From contig JAXRKP010000470.1 in NCBI GenBank assembly GCA_037039925.1, positions 83,501-147,500 of the forward strand: a DNA stretch of 64,000 bases. The letters are read 5' to 3'. Below the pieces are notes generated by a model. That model had not been told where the DNA came from. It ran no database searches and saw nothing but the letters and a program-made list of their open reading frames with translations. Positions 34,425 through 47,329 of the stretch are shown piece by piece; within the stretch, counting starts at the first letter, position 1, and each line of letters starts with the position of its first letter. Source of the DNA: Doris montereyensis. Lineage: Eukaryota; Mollusca; Gastropoda; Nudibranchia; Dorididae. The translations under genes were made by a program, and so were the position numbers.

Positions 34425-34620
34425 GTTGATGAAAAAACAGGTTCGACTATGTATTCTTCATGAAAGCCTATGGACACGCATGCCTTCTCTCGATACATGG
34501 CAAACGGGTAGCCCTGGTACAGAGTTTCTGCTATGGAATAAGACCTGCAACAGACTAGCGTCCCTATCCAGGGATCACATATCGTCTCCCTTTTTCACTT
34601 CATGCTGTAGAAACTGGGAC
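34425..34620 (+). mobile_element. SINE, family A, partial
   Basis: GAATAAGACCTGCAACAGAC, AGCGTCCCTATCCAGGGATC and TGCTGTAGAAACTGGGAC. Mirror of 6140-6400. Confidence 0.65.
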
Positions 34621-34627
34621 AACTCTA

Positions 34628-34930
34628 TTGATCGAGATGGCTGAGTGGTTAGGCTGTCGGACTTTGGATCATGAGGTCTCGGGTTTTAATCCTAGCAAAG
34701 TAAGTCTGATATTTTGCATTTTGTCCCTTGGGAAAGACACTTAACACGTATTTTTCCTACTTGTGAGTAAAAACCTGCGTCAGACTAGGGTCATGTCCAG
34801 GAGGTGAATATTATCACATGTTCCCTTCAATCTATAGAAACAGGGATAAGCTCCAGCTCTATGAGCCATAATGGCCTTGAAGGAATTTTGATTCTTTTCT
34901 TTTTTTGTTTTCTTTCTTTTTTTCCGCTTT
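34628..34930 (+). mobile_element. Full-length tRNA-derived SINE, family A
   Basis: Head GAGATGGCTGAGTGGTTAGG (A box) then CTCGGGTTTTAATCC (B box, slightly decayed). Body CCTTGGGAAAGACACTTAAC, AAACCTGCGTCAGACTAGG and CTATAGAAACAGGGATAAGC. T-rich end. Same family as 7905-8262 but without a mirror partner, so it inserted after the duplication or was lost from the other arm. Confidence 0.82.
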
Positions 34931-35414
34931 ATTGGTGAACAGAGTAAAATAAAAACAGAGTATATCAAATGCAGTATATAATATTCACACACAGGTTTAG
35001 TGATGTTTTACCATAATTTCAAATGTTCATTTACCTATTGCAGTGCATTGCTAACTGAAAGTGAGGTAGAATTTTAATTACTAATTCTGAACTGTGCCAT
35101 ATATGTTCATAGCATTTTGTTTGTTTATAAATAAAAAATAATATTTCTTTCAATAAATTTTGCTTCAATTTTTATAAATTTCAAAAGAGTTAGAAAAAAT
35201 GGTTTACGTTATTTTCAAGCATGGATTAAAACATTGCAAGGGGAAATTGACATTATTTCAATTATATTATATCTATATGTTTTTTATGTTTTGGTCACCT
35301 GTGTACAGAAGGGATCAAAATTTTAAGAAGTCTGTTTTATTGATATGCCATGACAGATGTATACATGTGTGTCATAATGGCATTTTATTGCATGAGTGAT
35401 GTCAATGCGTTTCT

Positions 35415-35525
35415 GTCGGATATTGGTTATCGTTCATCTTGCTGTTTCCTCTCCTACTTCATCCTGAAATCACCGCATATGGTGGATTAGGAAAAATTTC
35501 AAAGAAATTATCAAACAAACCTGTC
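35415..35525 (+). repeat. Dispersed core element (family D)
   Basis: CATCTTGCTGTTTCCTCTCC, TTCATCCTGAAATCACCGCA, TATGGTGGATTAGGAAAAAT. Confidence 0.72.
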
Positions 35526-35964
35526 TTCTTTTGACGAGTTGTACCTATTGTCGTTTATCACTTTTGACTTTACTCCATTGTGGCTCCCTTTATCTTCCAC
35601 AACTGATAGATCTTATGCTTTTTAAAACTTTCTTTCCACCAAATTTGGAAAGTGAGAATATTATTGTGGTTGATTTATCTTTGATTTTGCTTCTGACTTA
35701 TTTGACAGTGACAGTATTAGCAGTGCGACTTTTATGCAAGTTTTTCATGGAGAAAAGAATATCTCATTTTGTTTTGAATTCGTGTTTAAGAATTTAAGTG
35801 CTAAGATTTGATTATTCCTCAAGAAATATTTTTCCTTCACTGAAAATGCATTTTCATGTACATGAATAAATTATTTTTATGACATAAATATACTATACTT
35901 TTGTTAGTTCAATTTGTTGTGTTTTGAACACGTCATGAATTTCAGGGGTGCAATTGTAACATAG

Positions 35965-36370
35965 ATTGGCAAATGAGATTCTGGAACCATTCAGATTATA
36001 TTACAACTATAATACACAGTTTGAATCTTTGAGATTATATTATAATTATAATACACAGTTTGAATCTTTGAGTTTATATTACAATTATAATACACAGTTT
36101 GAATCTTTGAGATTATATTACAATTATAATACACAGTTTGAATCTTTGAGTTTATATTACAACTTTAATACACAGTTTGAATCTTTGAGATTACATTACA
36201 ATTATAATACACAGTTTGAATCTTTGAGTTTATATTACAATTATAATACACGGTTGGAATCTTTGAGATTATATTACAATTAAAATACACAGTTTGAATC
36301 TTTGAGTTTATATTACAATTATAATACACAGCTGGAATCTTTGAGGTTATATTACAACTATAATACACAA
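35965..36370. repeat. 39-bp minisatellite
   Basis: About ten units of TTTGAATCTTTGAGATTATA + TTACAATTATAATACACAG, with two alternating subtypes (GAGATT, GAGTTT). It begins immediately beyond the right arm and runs straight into the 38-bp satellite. Open on both strands because 39 is a multiple of three. Confidence 0.93.
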
Positions 36371-37024
36371 TAAACAACTTTCCTATAGACATCTAGTTTC
36401 TCATACAGTAAACAACTTTCCTATAGACATCTAGTTTCTCATACAGTAAACAACTCTCTCATAGACATCTAGTTTTTTCATACAGTAAACAACTCTCTTA
36501 TAGACATTTAGTTTCTCATACAGTAAACAAATTTCCTATAGACATCTAGTTTCTCATACAGTAAACAACTCTCTTATAGACATCTAGGTTCTCATACAGT
36601 TAACAACTCTCTTATAGACATCTAGGTTCTCATACAGTTAACAACTCTCTTATAGACATCTAGTTTCTCATACAGTAAACAACTCTTATATAGGCATCTA
36701 ATTTCTCATACAGTAAACAACTCTCTTATAGACATCTAGTTTCTCATACAGTAAACAACTCTTATATAGGCATCTAGTTTCTCATACAGTAAACAACTCT
36801 CTTAAAGACATCTAGTTTCTCATACAGTAAACAACTCTTATATAGACATTTAGTTTCTCATACAGTAAACAACTCTCTTATAGACATCTAGTTTCTCATA
36901 CAGTAAACAACTCTCTTATAGACATCTAGTTTCTCATACAATGAACAACTCTCTCATACTCATAGACATCTAATTTATCCTACAGGGAACAACTTACTAT
37001 AGACATCTTCTCATACAGTGAACA

Positions 37025-37440
37025 ACTCTCCTATAGACATCTAGGTTCTCCTAAACAACTCTCCTATAGACATCTAGGTTCTCCTAAACAACTCTCCTAT
37101 AGACATCTAGGTTCTCCTAAACAACTCTCCTATAGACATCTAGGTTCTCCTAAACAACTCTCCTATAGACATCTAGGTTCTCCTAAACAACTCTCCTATA
37201 GACATCTAGGTTCTCCTAAACAACTCTCCTATAGACATCTAGGTTCTCCTAAACAACTCTCCTATAGACATCTAGGTTCTCCTAAACAACTCTCCTATAG
37301 ACATCTAGGTTCTCCTAAACAACTCTCCTATAGACATCTAGGTTCTCCTAAACAACTCTCCTATAGACATTTAGGTTTCTAAACAACTCTCCTATAGACA
37401 TTTAGGTTCTCCTAAACAACTCTCCTATAGACATTTAATT
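37025..37440. repeat. Homogeneous 33-bp subarray inside the satellite
   Basis: About twelve almost identical units CTCCTAAACAACTCTCCTAT + AGACATCTAGGTT, a 5-bp-shorter derivative of the 38-bp unit. It looks recently amplified. Confidence 0.93.
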
Positions 37441-38646
37441 TCTCTATAAACTACTATTATAGATATCTAGTATCTCATAAACAACTGTCCTATAGGCATC
37501 TAATTTCTTATAAACAACTCTCCTATAGACATCTAGTTTCTCATAAACAACTCACCTATAAACATTTAGTCTCTCATAAACAACTCTCCCATAGAATCTA
37601 GTTTCTCATAAACACATCTCCTATAAATATTTAGTTTCTCGTACATTGAACACATCTACAATAGATATCTTGGTTTTCATACAGTGAAAAGGTCACCTGT
37701 AGCCATGTAATTTCTCATAGTGACCACAACTCCTATAGACATCTAGTTTCTCATTTAGTGAAAACGTCTTTTATAGACATCTCGCTTCTCATACAGTAAA
37801 ACCGCCTTCTACACACATGTAGTTTCTCATACAGTGAACACGTCTCCTATAAACATCTAGTTTCTCTTGCAGTGAACATGTCTCCTAATAACATCTATTT
37901 TCTCATACTGTTTAACGCATCTCCTATTAACATCTAGTTTGTCATACAGTGAACATGTCACCTATATACATCTAGTTTCTCATGTAGTGAGCACGTCTCC
38001 TATATACATCTGGTTTCACATACAGTAAACACGTCTACTGTACACATCTAGTTTCTCACAGAGTGAACAAGTCTCCTATAAACATCTAGTTTATCATACA
38101 GTGAACATTTCTCCTATATACATCTAGTTTTCTTGTACAGTGAACATGTTTCCTTTAGACATCTAGTTTCTCATGCAGTGAACACGTCTTCTGTAGACAT
38201 CTAGTGTCTCATACAGTGAATCTGTTTCCTATAAACATCTAGTTTCTCATACAGTAAACGCGTCTCCTATATACATCTAGGTCTTTATGCAGTGAACACG
38301 TCTCCTGTAGACATCTAGTTTCTCATACAGTGAACACGTCTCCGGTAAACATCTTGTTTTTCATACCATGAACACATCTCTATAGACATCTAGTTTCTCA
38401 TATAATGAACACGTTTCCTGTTGACATCTAGTTTCTCATACAGTGAACACATCTCCCATAGACATTTACTTTGTCATCAAATGAACACGTCGTCAATAAA
38501 CATACAATTTTCGTACCGTTAACAACTCTCCTATCGACCTCTAGTACATCAAACAGTAAACATGTCCCCTGTGAACATCTAGTTTCTCATGCAGTGAACA
38601 ACTCTCCGATAGACCTGCAAGTTCTCATACAGTAATCAACTCTCTT

Positions 38647-38712
38647 ATTAAAATAATAATAATAAATCTTTATTGTCCTTTTCAGGCAATCCATGTGAGG
38701 TTCACATTATGG
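38647..38712. mobile_element. Small non-satellite insertion, retroelement-tail-like
   Basis: Interrupts the satellite with AAAATAATAATAATAAATC then TTTATTGTCCTTTTCAGGCA and a short unique stretch. AAT-rich ends followed by ATCTTTATTGTC are common at LINE 3' tails, but the piece is too short to classify. Confidence 0.4.
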
Positions 38713-41700
38713 AAATCTAGTTTCGCATACAGTGAACAACTCTCTTATAGACATCTAGGTTCTCATACAGTGTACAACTCTCATATACAGATTTAGTTCC
38801 TCATGCAGTGAACAACTCTCTTATGTAAAATATAGTTTCTCGTTTAGATTCTCATACAGTTAACAACTATAGACATCTAGTTTCTGAGTGAACAACTCTC
38901 TCATAGACGTTTAGATTCTCACTAAACAACTCTCAGTTTCTTAACAGTGAACAACTCTCGTTTAGATTATCATACACTGAACAACTCTGACCTTTAGTTT
39001 CTCATACAGTTAACAACTCTCCTATAGACATTTAGATTCTCATACAGTGAACAACTCTCCTATAGACATTTAGTTTTCATAGTCATACACTGAACAACTC
39101 TCTTATAGACATTTAGTTTCTCATACAATGAACAACTCTACAGTGACAAGTCATTTTAGTTTCTCATACACTGAACAACTCTCTTATAGAAATAAAGTTT
39201 CTCATACAGTAGAACATCTATGGTTTCTCATACAGTGAACAACTCTCCTATACAGACATTTAGTTTCTCACTGAAAAAGTCATAGACATGTAGTTTTTCA
39301 TGCAGTAAACAACTCTTATGGACATCTAGTTTCTCATACAGTGAACAACTCTCCTATAGACATCTAGTTTCTCATACAGTAAACAATTCTCTTATGGACA
39401 TCTAGTTTATCATACAGTGAACAACTCCTATCGTGTCCCTCATACTCTGAACAACTCTTATGGACATCTAGTTCTCAGAAACAACTCTTATGGACATCTA
39501 GTTTCTACAGTAAACAACTCTCTTATGGACATCTAGTTTCTCATACAGTAAACAACTCTCCTAGTTTCTCAGACATGAAAAACTTTTTCATACAGTGTAA
39601 ACAACTCTTATGGACATTTAGTTTCTCATACAGTGAACAACTCTCTTATAGACATCTAGTTTTTCATACAGTAAACAACTCTTATGGACATCTAGTTTCT
39701 CATACAGTGAACAACTTCTTATAGACATCTAGTTTCTCATACTGAAAAAGTAAACAGTTCTCTCTCTTATGGACATCTAGTTTCTCATACAGTAAACAAC
39801 TTTCTTATAGACATCTAGTTTCTCTACAGTAAACAATCTTATGGACATCTAGTTCTCATACAGTAAACAACTCTCTATGGACATCTAGTTTGTCATACAG
39901 TAAACAACTTTCTTATAGACGGAATTTCTCATACAGTAAACAAATCTTATAGACATCTAGTTTCCCACAGTAAACAACTCTCTTATAGACATCTAATTTC
40001 TTATACATTAAACAACTCTCTTATAGACATCTAGTTTCTCATACAGTAAACAACTCTCTTATAGACATCTAATTTCTTATACAATAAACAACTCTCCCAT
40101 AGAGATCTAGTTTCTCATACAAGGAACAACTCTCCTATAGACATTTAGTTTCTCTTCTAAACAACTCTCCTATAGACATCTAGTTTCTCATAAACAACTA
40201 CTATTATAGACATCTAGTTTCTCATAAACAACTTTCCTATAGACATCTAATTTCTTATAAATAACTTTCCTATAGACATCTAGTTTTTCATAAACAACTC
40301 GCCTATAAACAATTAGTCTCTCATAAACAACTCTCCCATAGACATCTAGTTTCTCATTAAACACATCTCCTATAGACATTTAGTTTTCTCAAGGTACAAT
40401 TCAACACGTCTACAATAGATATCTTGGTTTTCATACAGTGAACAGGTTACCTGTAGCCATGTAATTTCTCATACTCATAGTGACCACAACTGCCTATAGA
40501 CATCTAGTTTGTCCTTCAGTGAACAGGTCTTTTATTATAGACATCTCGCTTCTCATACAGTAAAAACGCCTTCTACAAACATGTAGTTTCTCATACAGTG
40601 AACATGTCTCCTTTAAACATCTAGTTTCTCATACAGTGAACAAGTCTCCTAATAACATCTAGTTTCTCATACAGTGAACGAACATCTCCTATTAACATCT
40701 AGTTCTCATACAGTGAACACGTCTCCTATATACATCTAGTTTCTCACAGAGTGAACGCATCTCCTATTAACATCTAGTTTCTCATACAGTGAACACGTCT
40801 TTTTGTAGACATATAGTTCTTTATACAGTGAAAACGTCTCCTGTAGACATTTAGTTTCTCATACAGTGAACACGCCTTCTATCAACATCTAGTTTCTAAT
40901 ACAGTGAACACATCTCCTGTAGACATCTAGTTTCTCATATAGTGAACACGTCTCCTGGTGATATCTAGTGTCTCATATAATAAACACGTTCCCGTTGAGA
41001 TCTTGTTTCTCATACAGTGAACATGTCACCGATAGTGAACATACAGTGAACACATCTCCCATTGACCTTAAGTTACTCATAAAGTGAACACGTCTCTTCT
41101 AGACTTTTAGTTTCTCATCATGTGAACGCGTCGTCCATAGACATATAATTTTTTCGTACGTTAAGAACTCTGATATTGACGTCTAGTTGATCAAACAGTG
41201 AACGTCCCCTGTTGTCATATAGTTTCTCATGCAAGGAACAACTCTCTCATAGACATGGAAGTTCTCATACAGTCAACAACTCTCCTATAAACATCTAGGT
41301 TCTCATACAGTCAACAATTCTTCTATAGACATCTAGGTTCTCATACAGTGAACAACTCTCTTATAGACGTTTAGATTCTCATACAGTGAACAACTCTCTT
41401 ATAGACGTTTAGATTCTCATACAGTGAACAACTCTCTTATAGACGTTTAGATTCTCATACAGTGAACAACTCTCTTATAGACGTTTAGATTCTCATACAG
41501 TTAACAACTCTCCTATAGACATCTAGCTTATCATACTGTGAACAACTCTCTTATAGACGTTTAGATTCTCATACAGTGAACAACTCTCTAATAGACGTTT
41601 AGATTCTCATACAGTGAACAACTCTCTAATAGACGTTTAGATTCTCATACAGTGAACAACTCTCTTATAGACGTTTATATTCTCATACAGTGAACAACTC

Positions 41701-44700
41701 TCTTATAGACGTTTAAATTCTCATACAATGAACAACTCTTTAATAGGCGTTTAGATTCTCATAGAGTTAACAACTCTCCTACAGACATCTAGGGTATCAT
41801 ACAGGGAACAACTCTCCTATACACATCTAGTTTCTCATACAGTGAACAAGACCCTTATAGAAATTCAGTTTCCAATACACTGAACAACTCTCCTATACAC
41901 ATGTAGTTTCTCATACAGTAAACGACTCTCCTATAGACGTTTAGTTTCTCGTACACTGAACAACTCTCCTATAGACATGTAGTTTGTCATACAGTGAACC
42001 ACTCTGCTATAGACATTTAGTTTCTCATACCCTGAACAACTTTCTTATAAACATATGGTTTCTCATACAGTAAATAACTCTCTTACGGACAACAAGTTTT
42101 CTCATACAGTAAACACCTCTCTTATAGACATATAGTTTCTCATACAGTAAATAATCCTCTTATAGACGTAATTTCTTATAGTGACCACAACTCCTATAGT
42201 TTCTCATACAGTTAACAACTCTCTTATAGACATCTATTTTCTCATACAATCAACAACTCTCCCATAGACATCTAGTTTTTCATACAGGGAACAACGCTCC
42301 TACGGACATCTACTCATATAGTAAACAACTCTCTTATAGACATCTAGTTGCTCACACAGTAAACAACTCTCTTATAGACATTAAGTTTCTCATACAGTGA
42401 AAAACTCTCATATAGACATCTAGTTTCTCATACAATAATCAACTATCTTACAGACATCTAGTTTCTCATCCATTAAAAACTCTTCCAGCTTAATCTAGTT
42501 TCTCATACAGTGAACACCTCTCTTATAGAAATCTAGTTTCTCATACACTGTACAACTCTCTTACGGAAATTCTAATTTCTCATACAGTGAACAACTCTTT
42601 TATAGAAATCTAGTTGCTCATACAGTGAACAACTCTCCTATCGACATCCAGTTTCTCATACAGTGAACAGCTGTCCCACAGAAATTAGTTTCTCATGCAG
42701 TAAACAACTCTCTGATATAAATCTAGTTTCTCATACAATGAACAACTCTCTTATATAAATCTAGTTTCTCATACACTGAACAACTTTCTTACGGAAATCT
42801 AGTTTCTCATACAGTGAACAACTGTACTATAGATATTTAGTTTCTCATACACTGAATAACTGTTTTCTAGAAATCTAGTTTCTCCTACAACGAACGACTC
42901 TCATATAGACATACTTTCTCATACTGAATAACTCTCTTATAGACATGTAGTTTTATAATATGCTATAAATTTCTAGTTTCTCATACAATGAACAACTCTC
43001 CCATAGAAATCTAATTTCACATATAGTGAACAACTCTCTTATAGAAATCTAGTTTCTCATATAGTGAACAACTGTCCTATAAAAATGTAGTTTCTCATAC
43101 ACTGAACAACTTTCATATAGAAATCTAGTTGCTCATACAGTGAACGACTCTCCTATAGTCATGTAGCTTCTCATAAACTGAAGGACTCTCTGATAGACAT
43201 ATAGTTTCTCATACAGTGAACAATTTTCCTATAGACATATAGTTCTCGTAAAGAGCCAACTCTCTTGTAGAAATCTAGCTTCTCTTATAGTGAACAACTC
43301 TCCTATAGACATCTCGTTCCTCATACACTGAACAACTCTGCTGTAGAAATCTAGTTTCTCATACAGTGAACAACTCTCCTATAGACATTTAGTTTCTCAT
43401 ACAGTCAACAACTATCCTATAGACATTTAGTTTCTCATACAGTCAACATTTAGACATTTAGTTTCTTATGCACTCTACAACTCTCCTATAGACATCTAGT
43501 TCGCATAAACATCTCACCTATAGACATTTTGTTTCTCATAAACAACTCTCCCATAGACATCTAGTTTCTCATAAACAACTCCCGTATAGACATATGGTCT
43601 ATCATACAGTGAACAAATCTCCTATAGATGTTTGGTTTCTTGTATATTAAACACGTCTGCAATAGATATCTTGGTTTTTATACAGTGAAAAGGTCACCTG
43701 TAGCCATGTAATTTCTCATAGTGACCACAACTCATATAGACATCTAGTTTCTCCTTCAGTGAATGAGTCTTTTATTATAGACATCTCGCTTCTCATACAG
43801 TAAAACAGTCTCCTATAAACATGTAGTTTCTCATACAGTGAACAGTCTCCTATAAACATCTAGTTTCTCATACAGTGAACATATCAACTATATACATCTA
43901 GTTTCTCATACAGTGAACACGCCTCCTGTACACACCTAGTTTCTCATACAGTGAACACGTCTGCTATATACATCTAGTTTCTCATACAGTGAACACGTCT
44001 AGAGTAGACATCTAGTTGCTCATACAGTGAACACGTCTCCTTTACATTCAATTTCTCATACAGTGAACACATTTACTATAAACATCTAGTTTCTCGTACA
44101 GTGAACACGTCTCTTCTAAACATCTAGTTTCTCATACAATGAACACGTCTTCTGTAGACATTTAGTGTCTTATACAGTGAACATGTCTCCTATCAACATC
44201 TAGTTTCTCATACAGCAAACGCGTCTCCTGTAGACATCTAGTTCTTGATACAATGAACATGTCTCCTGTTGACATCTATTGTCTCATACAGTGAACACGC
44301 CTTCTATCAACATTTAGTTTCTCATACAGTCAACACATCTCCTGTAGACATTTAGTTTCTCATACAGTGAACATGTCTCCGGTAAACATCTTGTTTTTCA
44401 TACAGTGAACACGTCTCTGGTAGACATCTTGTTTCTCATACAGTGAAGACGTCTCCGGTAGACATCTTGTTTCTCAAACAGTCAACAGGTCTCCTGTAGA
44501 CATTTAGTTTCTCATATAGTAAACACGTCTCCTTTACACATTTAGTTTCTCATACACTGAACAACTCTCCTATAGACATGTAGTTTATCATACAGTGAAC
44601 GACTCTCCTATAGACATTTAGTTTCTCATACACTGAACAACTCTCTTCTAGACATATATTTTCTCATACAGTGAACGACTCTCCTATAGACATTTAGTTT

Positions 44701-45545
44701 CTCATAGTCTGAACAACTCCCATATAGACATGTAGTTTCTCATACAGTGAACAACTCTCATATAGACATATGATTTCTGATACAATGAACAACTCTCCTA
44801 CAGAAATATAGTTTCTCATACAGTGAACAACTCTCCTATAGACATTTAGTTTCTCATACAGTGAACAACTCTCCATTTAGTTTGTTACACTTAACAACTT
44901 CCTATAGACATTTAGTTTCTCATACAGTGAACAACTCTCCTATAGACATTTAGTTTGTCATACACTTAACAACTAACAACTCTCCTATAGACATTTAGTT
45001 TCTCATACACTGAACAACTCTCCTATACACATGTAGTGTCTCATATACTGAACAACTCTCTTACACACATCTAGTTTCTCATACACTGAACAACTCTCTT
45101 ATAAACATCTAGGTTTTCATACACTGAACAACTCTCTTATAGACATCTAGTTTGTCATACACAGAACAACTCTCTTATAGACATCTAGTTTGTCATACAC
45201 AGAACAACTCTCTTATACACATCTAGTTTCTCATACACTGAACAACTCTCTACACACATCTAGTTTCTTAAACACTGAACAACTCTCTTATAGACATCTA
45301 GCTTCTCATACACTGAACAACTCTTTTTATAGACATCTAGTTTCTCATACACTGAACAACTCTCTTATACACATCTAGTTTGTCATACACAGAACAACTC
45401 TTTTATAGACATCTAGTTTCTCATACATAGAACAACTCTCGTATAGACATCTAATTTCTCATTCACAGAACAACTCTCTTATAGACATCTAGTTTCTCAT
45501 ACACAGAACAACTCTCTTATAGACATCTAGTTTCTTATACAGTGA

Positions 45546-46674
45546 ACGAAATTGGTCATTTACTATTTCTGATGGATTTGGATATTATATTCATATTGAA
45601 AAGAGATTTACACTATCATGATATTAAATAGATCTAATGTAGATCTAGGTGAGTATCATTTAAAAGGAAATGAAAATAGTTTTCAAAAATATGAAAATCA
45701 CAATCTTAAGGGTGTCGAGAGATGGGAAAAAGAGAGTTGAAGTACGAATTTTAGACTTTTATCTTGTTTTTTTTATATTTTTAATGGCCTAAATCTTAAT
45801 CTTAATTGAGCTCTAGCTAGACTTAGATCTAAATATAGTATCAAAATGTAGATCTAGCTCTACATTTTGAAATCTAGAAATTTGTAATTAAATCTAGATC
45901 TAGATCTAGATCTAAAATTAAATCAAACGTAAATTTAAATCTAGATCTAGATCTAGCTCTAAATTTAGATCCATAGATCTAGATAGACCTGTTTGAAAAA
46001 AAATTTTTTTGTCGAATTTGACGAACAGCCGGAAATATTGTTTGAAGTCAACACATTTAACACACTTTATTTTACGCAGCTAAAGTGTAAAACGAGGAAC
46101 CGTATGTAAGTTAGATCTAAGAGCCGAAGTCGCCTATCCGAAGTGATCGCTCTTGCATTCATGTTTTAGACCCAAATCTCACAAAACTTAACGCAAACAA
46201 AACAACAACAACAATATCATTTTCAAAACACAGGAGATGAAAACTAACCTGAAAATCATTCACTTGCCTGCATACATCTAGATCTAGATATCCTGGTATG
46301 GAATGACAGAAAATATCGCGGTGTCGGATTTGGTTGGCGTTCACCTTACACGAGTCTTACGATTTTTTCTAAATCACCAAAGTATGATTTTTGATAGCAT
46401 TTTCCGTCTTTTTTTAAGTTGACATGTAGTGATTTAACATCAATGCACATATACACCTTGTTTGTGACCCTTTCAAAAGTAAATCACGGTGACAAGTAAA
46501 AATTACACAAAATCAATAAGTACACCAAAGCGTAAACGGTAGGTTTTCAAGCTTCTTTATCGATAAATGTACATGAAAAAGCCATGGTTGATGGATGATT
46601 ATTATTTTCTTGCATAAAAATCGATTGAAAAAAATTATATGGTCCTGTGACTATTTCTGTCGAATTCGCCTTAA
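45546..46674. repeat. AGATCT-rich scattered repeat and unique DNA
   Basis: Palindromic AGATCTAGATCTAGATCT runs at 45890-45960 and shorter ones to about 46285, as in the arm spacer. The rest is AT-rich and shows no gene. A 61-codon minus ORF at 46159-46344 has no recognisable domain. Confidence 0.75.
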
Positions 46675-47305
46675 ACAGCACAGAAAAAAGGCGTAAAGTT
46701 ACGAAAGCTTCACCACAGAAATGTAACGTTACGAAAGATTCACCACAGAGACGTAACGTTATGAAAGCTTTACCACAGAGACGTAACGTTACAAAGATAT
46801 TAGCACAGAGAAGAGACGTAACATTACGAAAACGTTATTACAGAGACGTAACGTTATACAGATATTAGCACACAGAGGAGACGTAACATTACGAAAACTT
46901 TACTACAGAGACGTAACGTTATAACGATATTAGCACACAGAGGAGACGTAACATTACGAAAACTGTACCACAGAGATATAATGTTATAAAAATACTAGCA
47001 CAGAGAAGAGACGTAACGTTATGAAAGCTTTACCACAGAGACGTACCGTTATTACTACAGAGACGTAACGTTACAAAGATATTAGTACAGAGAAGAGACA
47101 TAACATTGTGAAAACTTCACCACAGAGACGTACCGTTACAACGATATTAGCGCAAAGAAGAGACGTAACGTTACGAAACTCTACCACAGAGACGTAACGT
47201 TATAAAGATATCGTAATGGTACGAGGAATGTAAACAGCACAGAAAAGAGACGTAACGCTAGAGGAATGTAGGCACGGAGAAGAGACATAACGTTACGATA
47301 TCCTG
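46675..47305. repeat. 30/35-bp satellite array (family S1, right block)
   Basis: About 19 units alternating near 30 bp and 35 bp: GACGTAACGTTACGAAAGCT + TTACCACAGA, and a longer form with GATATTAGCACAGAGAAGA. The core ACGTAACGTTA...ACAGAGAAGAGACG is the reverse complement of the 36-bp array at 1-685. The last units end about 20-30 bp from the stop codon of the receptor gene on the other strand, so they would form its 3' untranslated region. Confidence 0.88.
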
Positions 47306-47329
47306 AGTCTCCAATGAATCGAATGTACT

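Larger units (their letters stand above)
22840..35945. repeat. Right arm of the large imperfect inverted duplication
   Basis: Collinear in reverse with 4880-18450; the matched anchors are listed there. The inner edge is near 22840 (TATACTGCATTAG against TATACTGCTTTAG at 18430). The outer edge is near 35940, where the arm gives way abruptly to a 39-bp and then a 38-bp satellite. Arm-specific additions include the (AAT)n at 32561 and the longer intron 4 array. Confidence 0.88.
36370..45545. repeat. 38-bp satellite, about 9.2 kb
   Basis: Basic unit CAGTGAACAACTCTCCTATA + GACATCTAGTTTCTCATA (38 bp), roughly 240 units. Two main subfamilies alternate: AACAACTCTC and AACACGTCTC. Blocks of the second type at about 37430-38600, 40180-41240 and 43500-44530 each begin with the same aberrant run (ATAGATATCTTGGTTTT, then GTAGCCATGTAATTTCTCAT and GTGACCACAACT). 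This gives a higher-order period of roughly 2.75 to 3.25 kb. No ORF is credible. Confidence 0.95.

Noticed and set aside
35966..36392. Periodic Tyr/Asn-rich ORFs on both strands
   Set aside because: Product of a 39-bp minisatellite with no stop in two frames.
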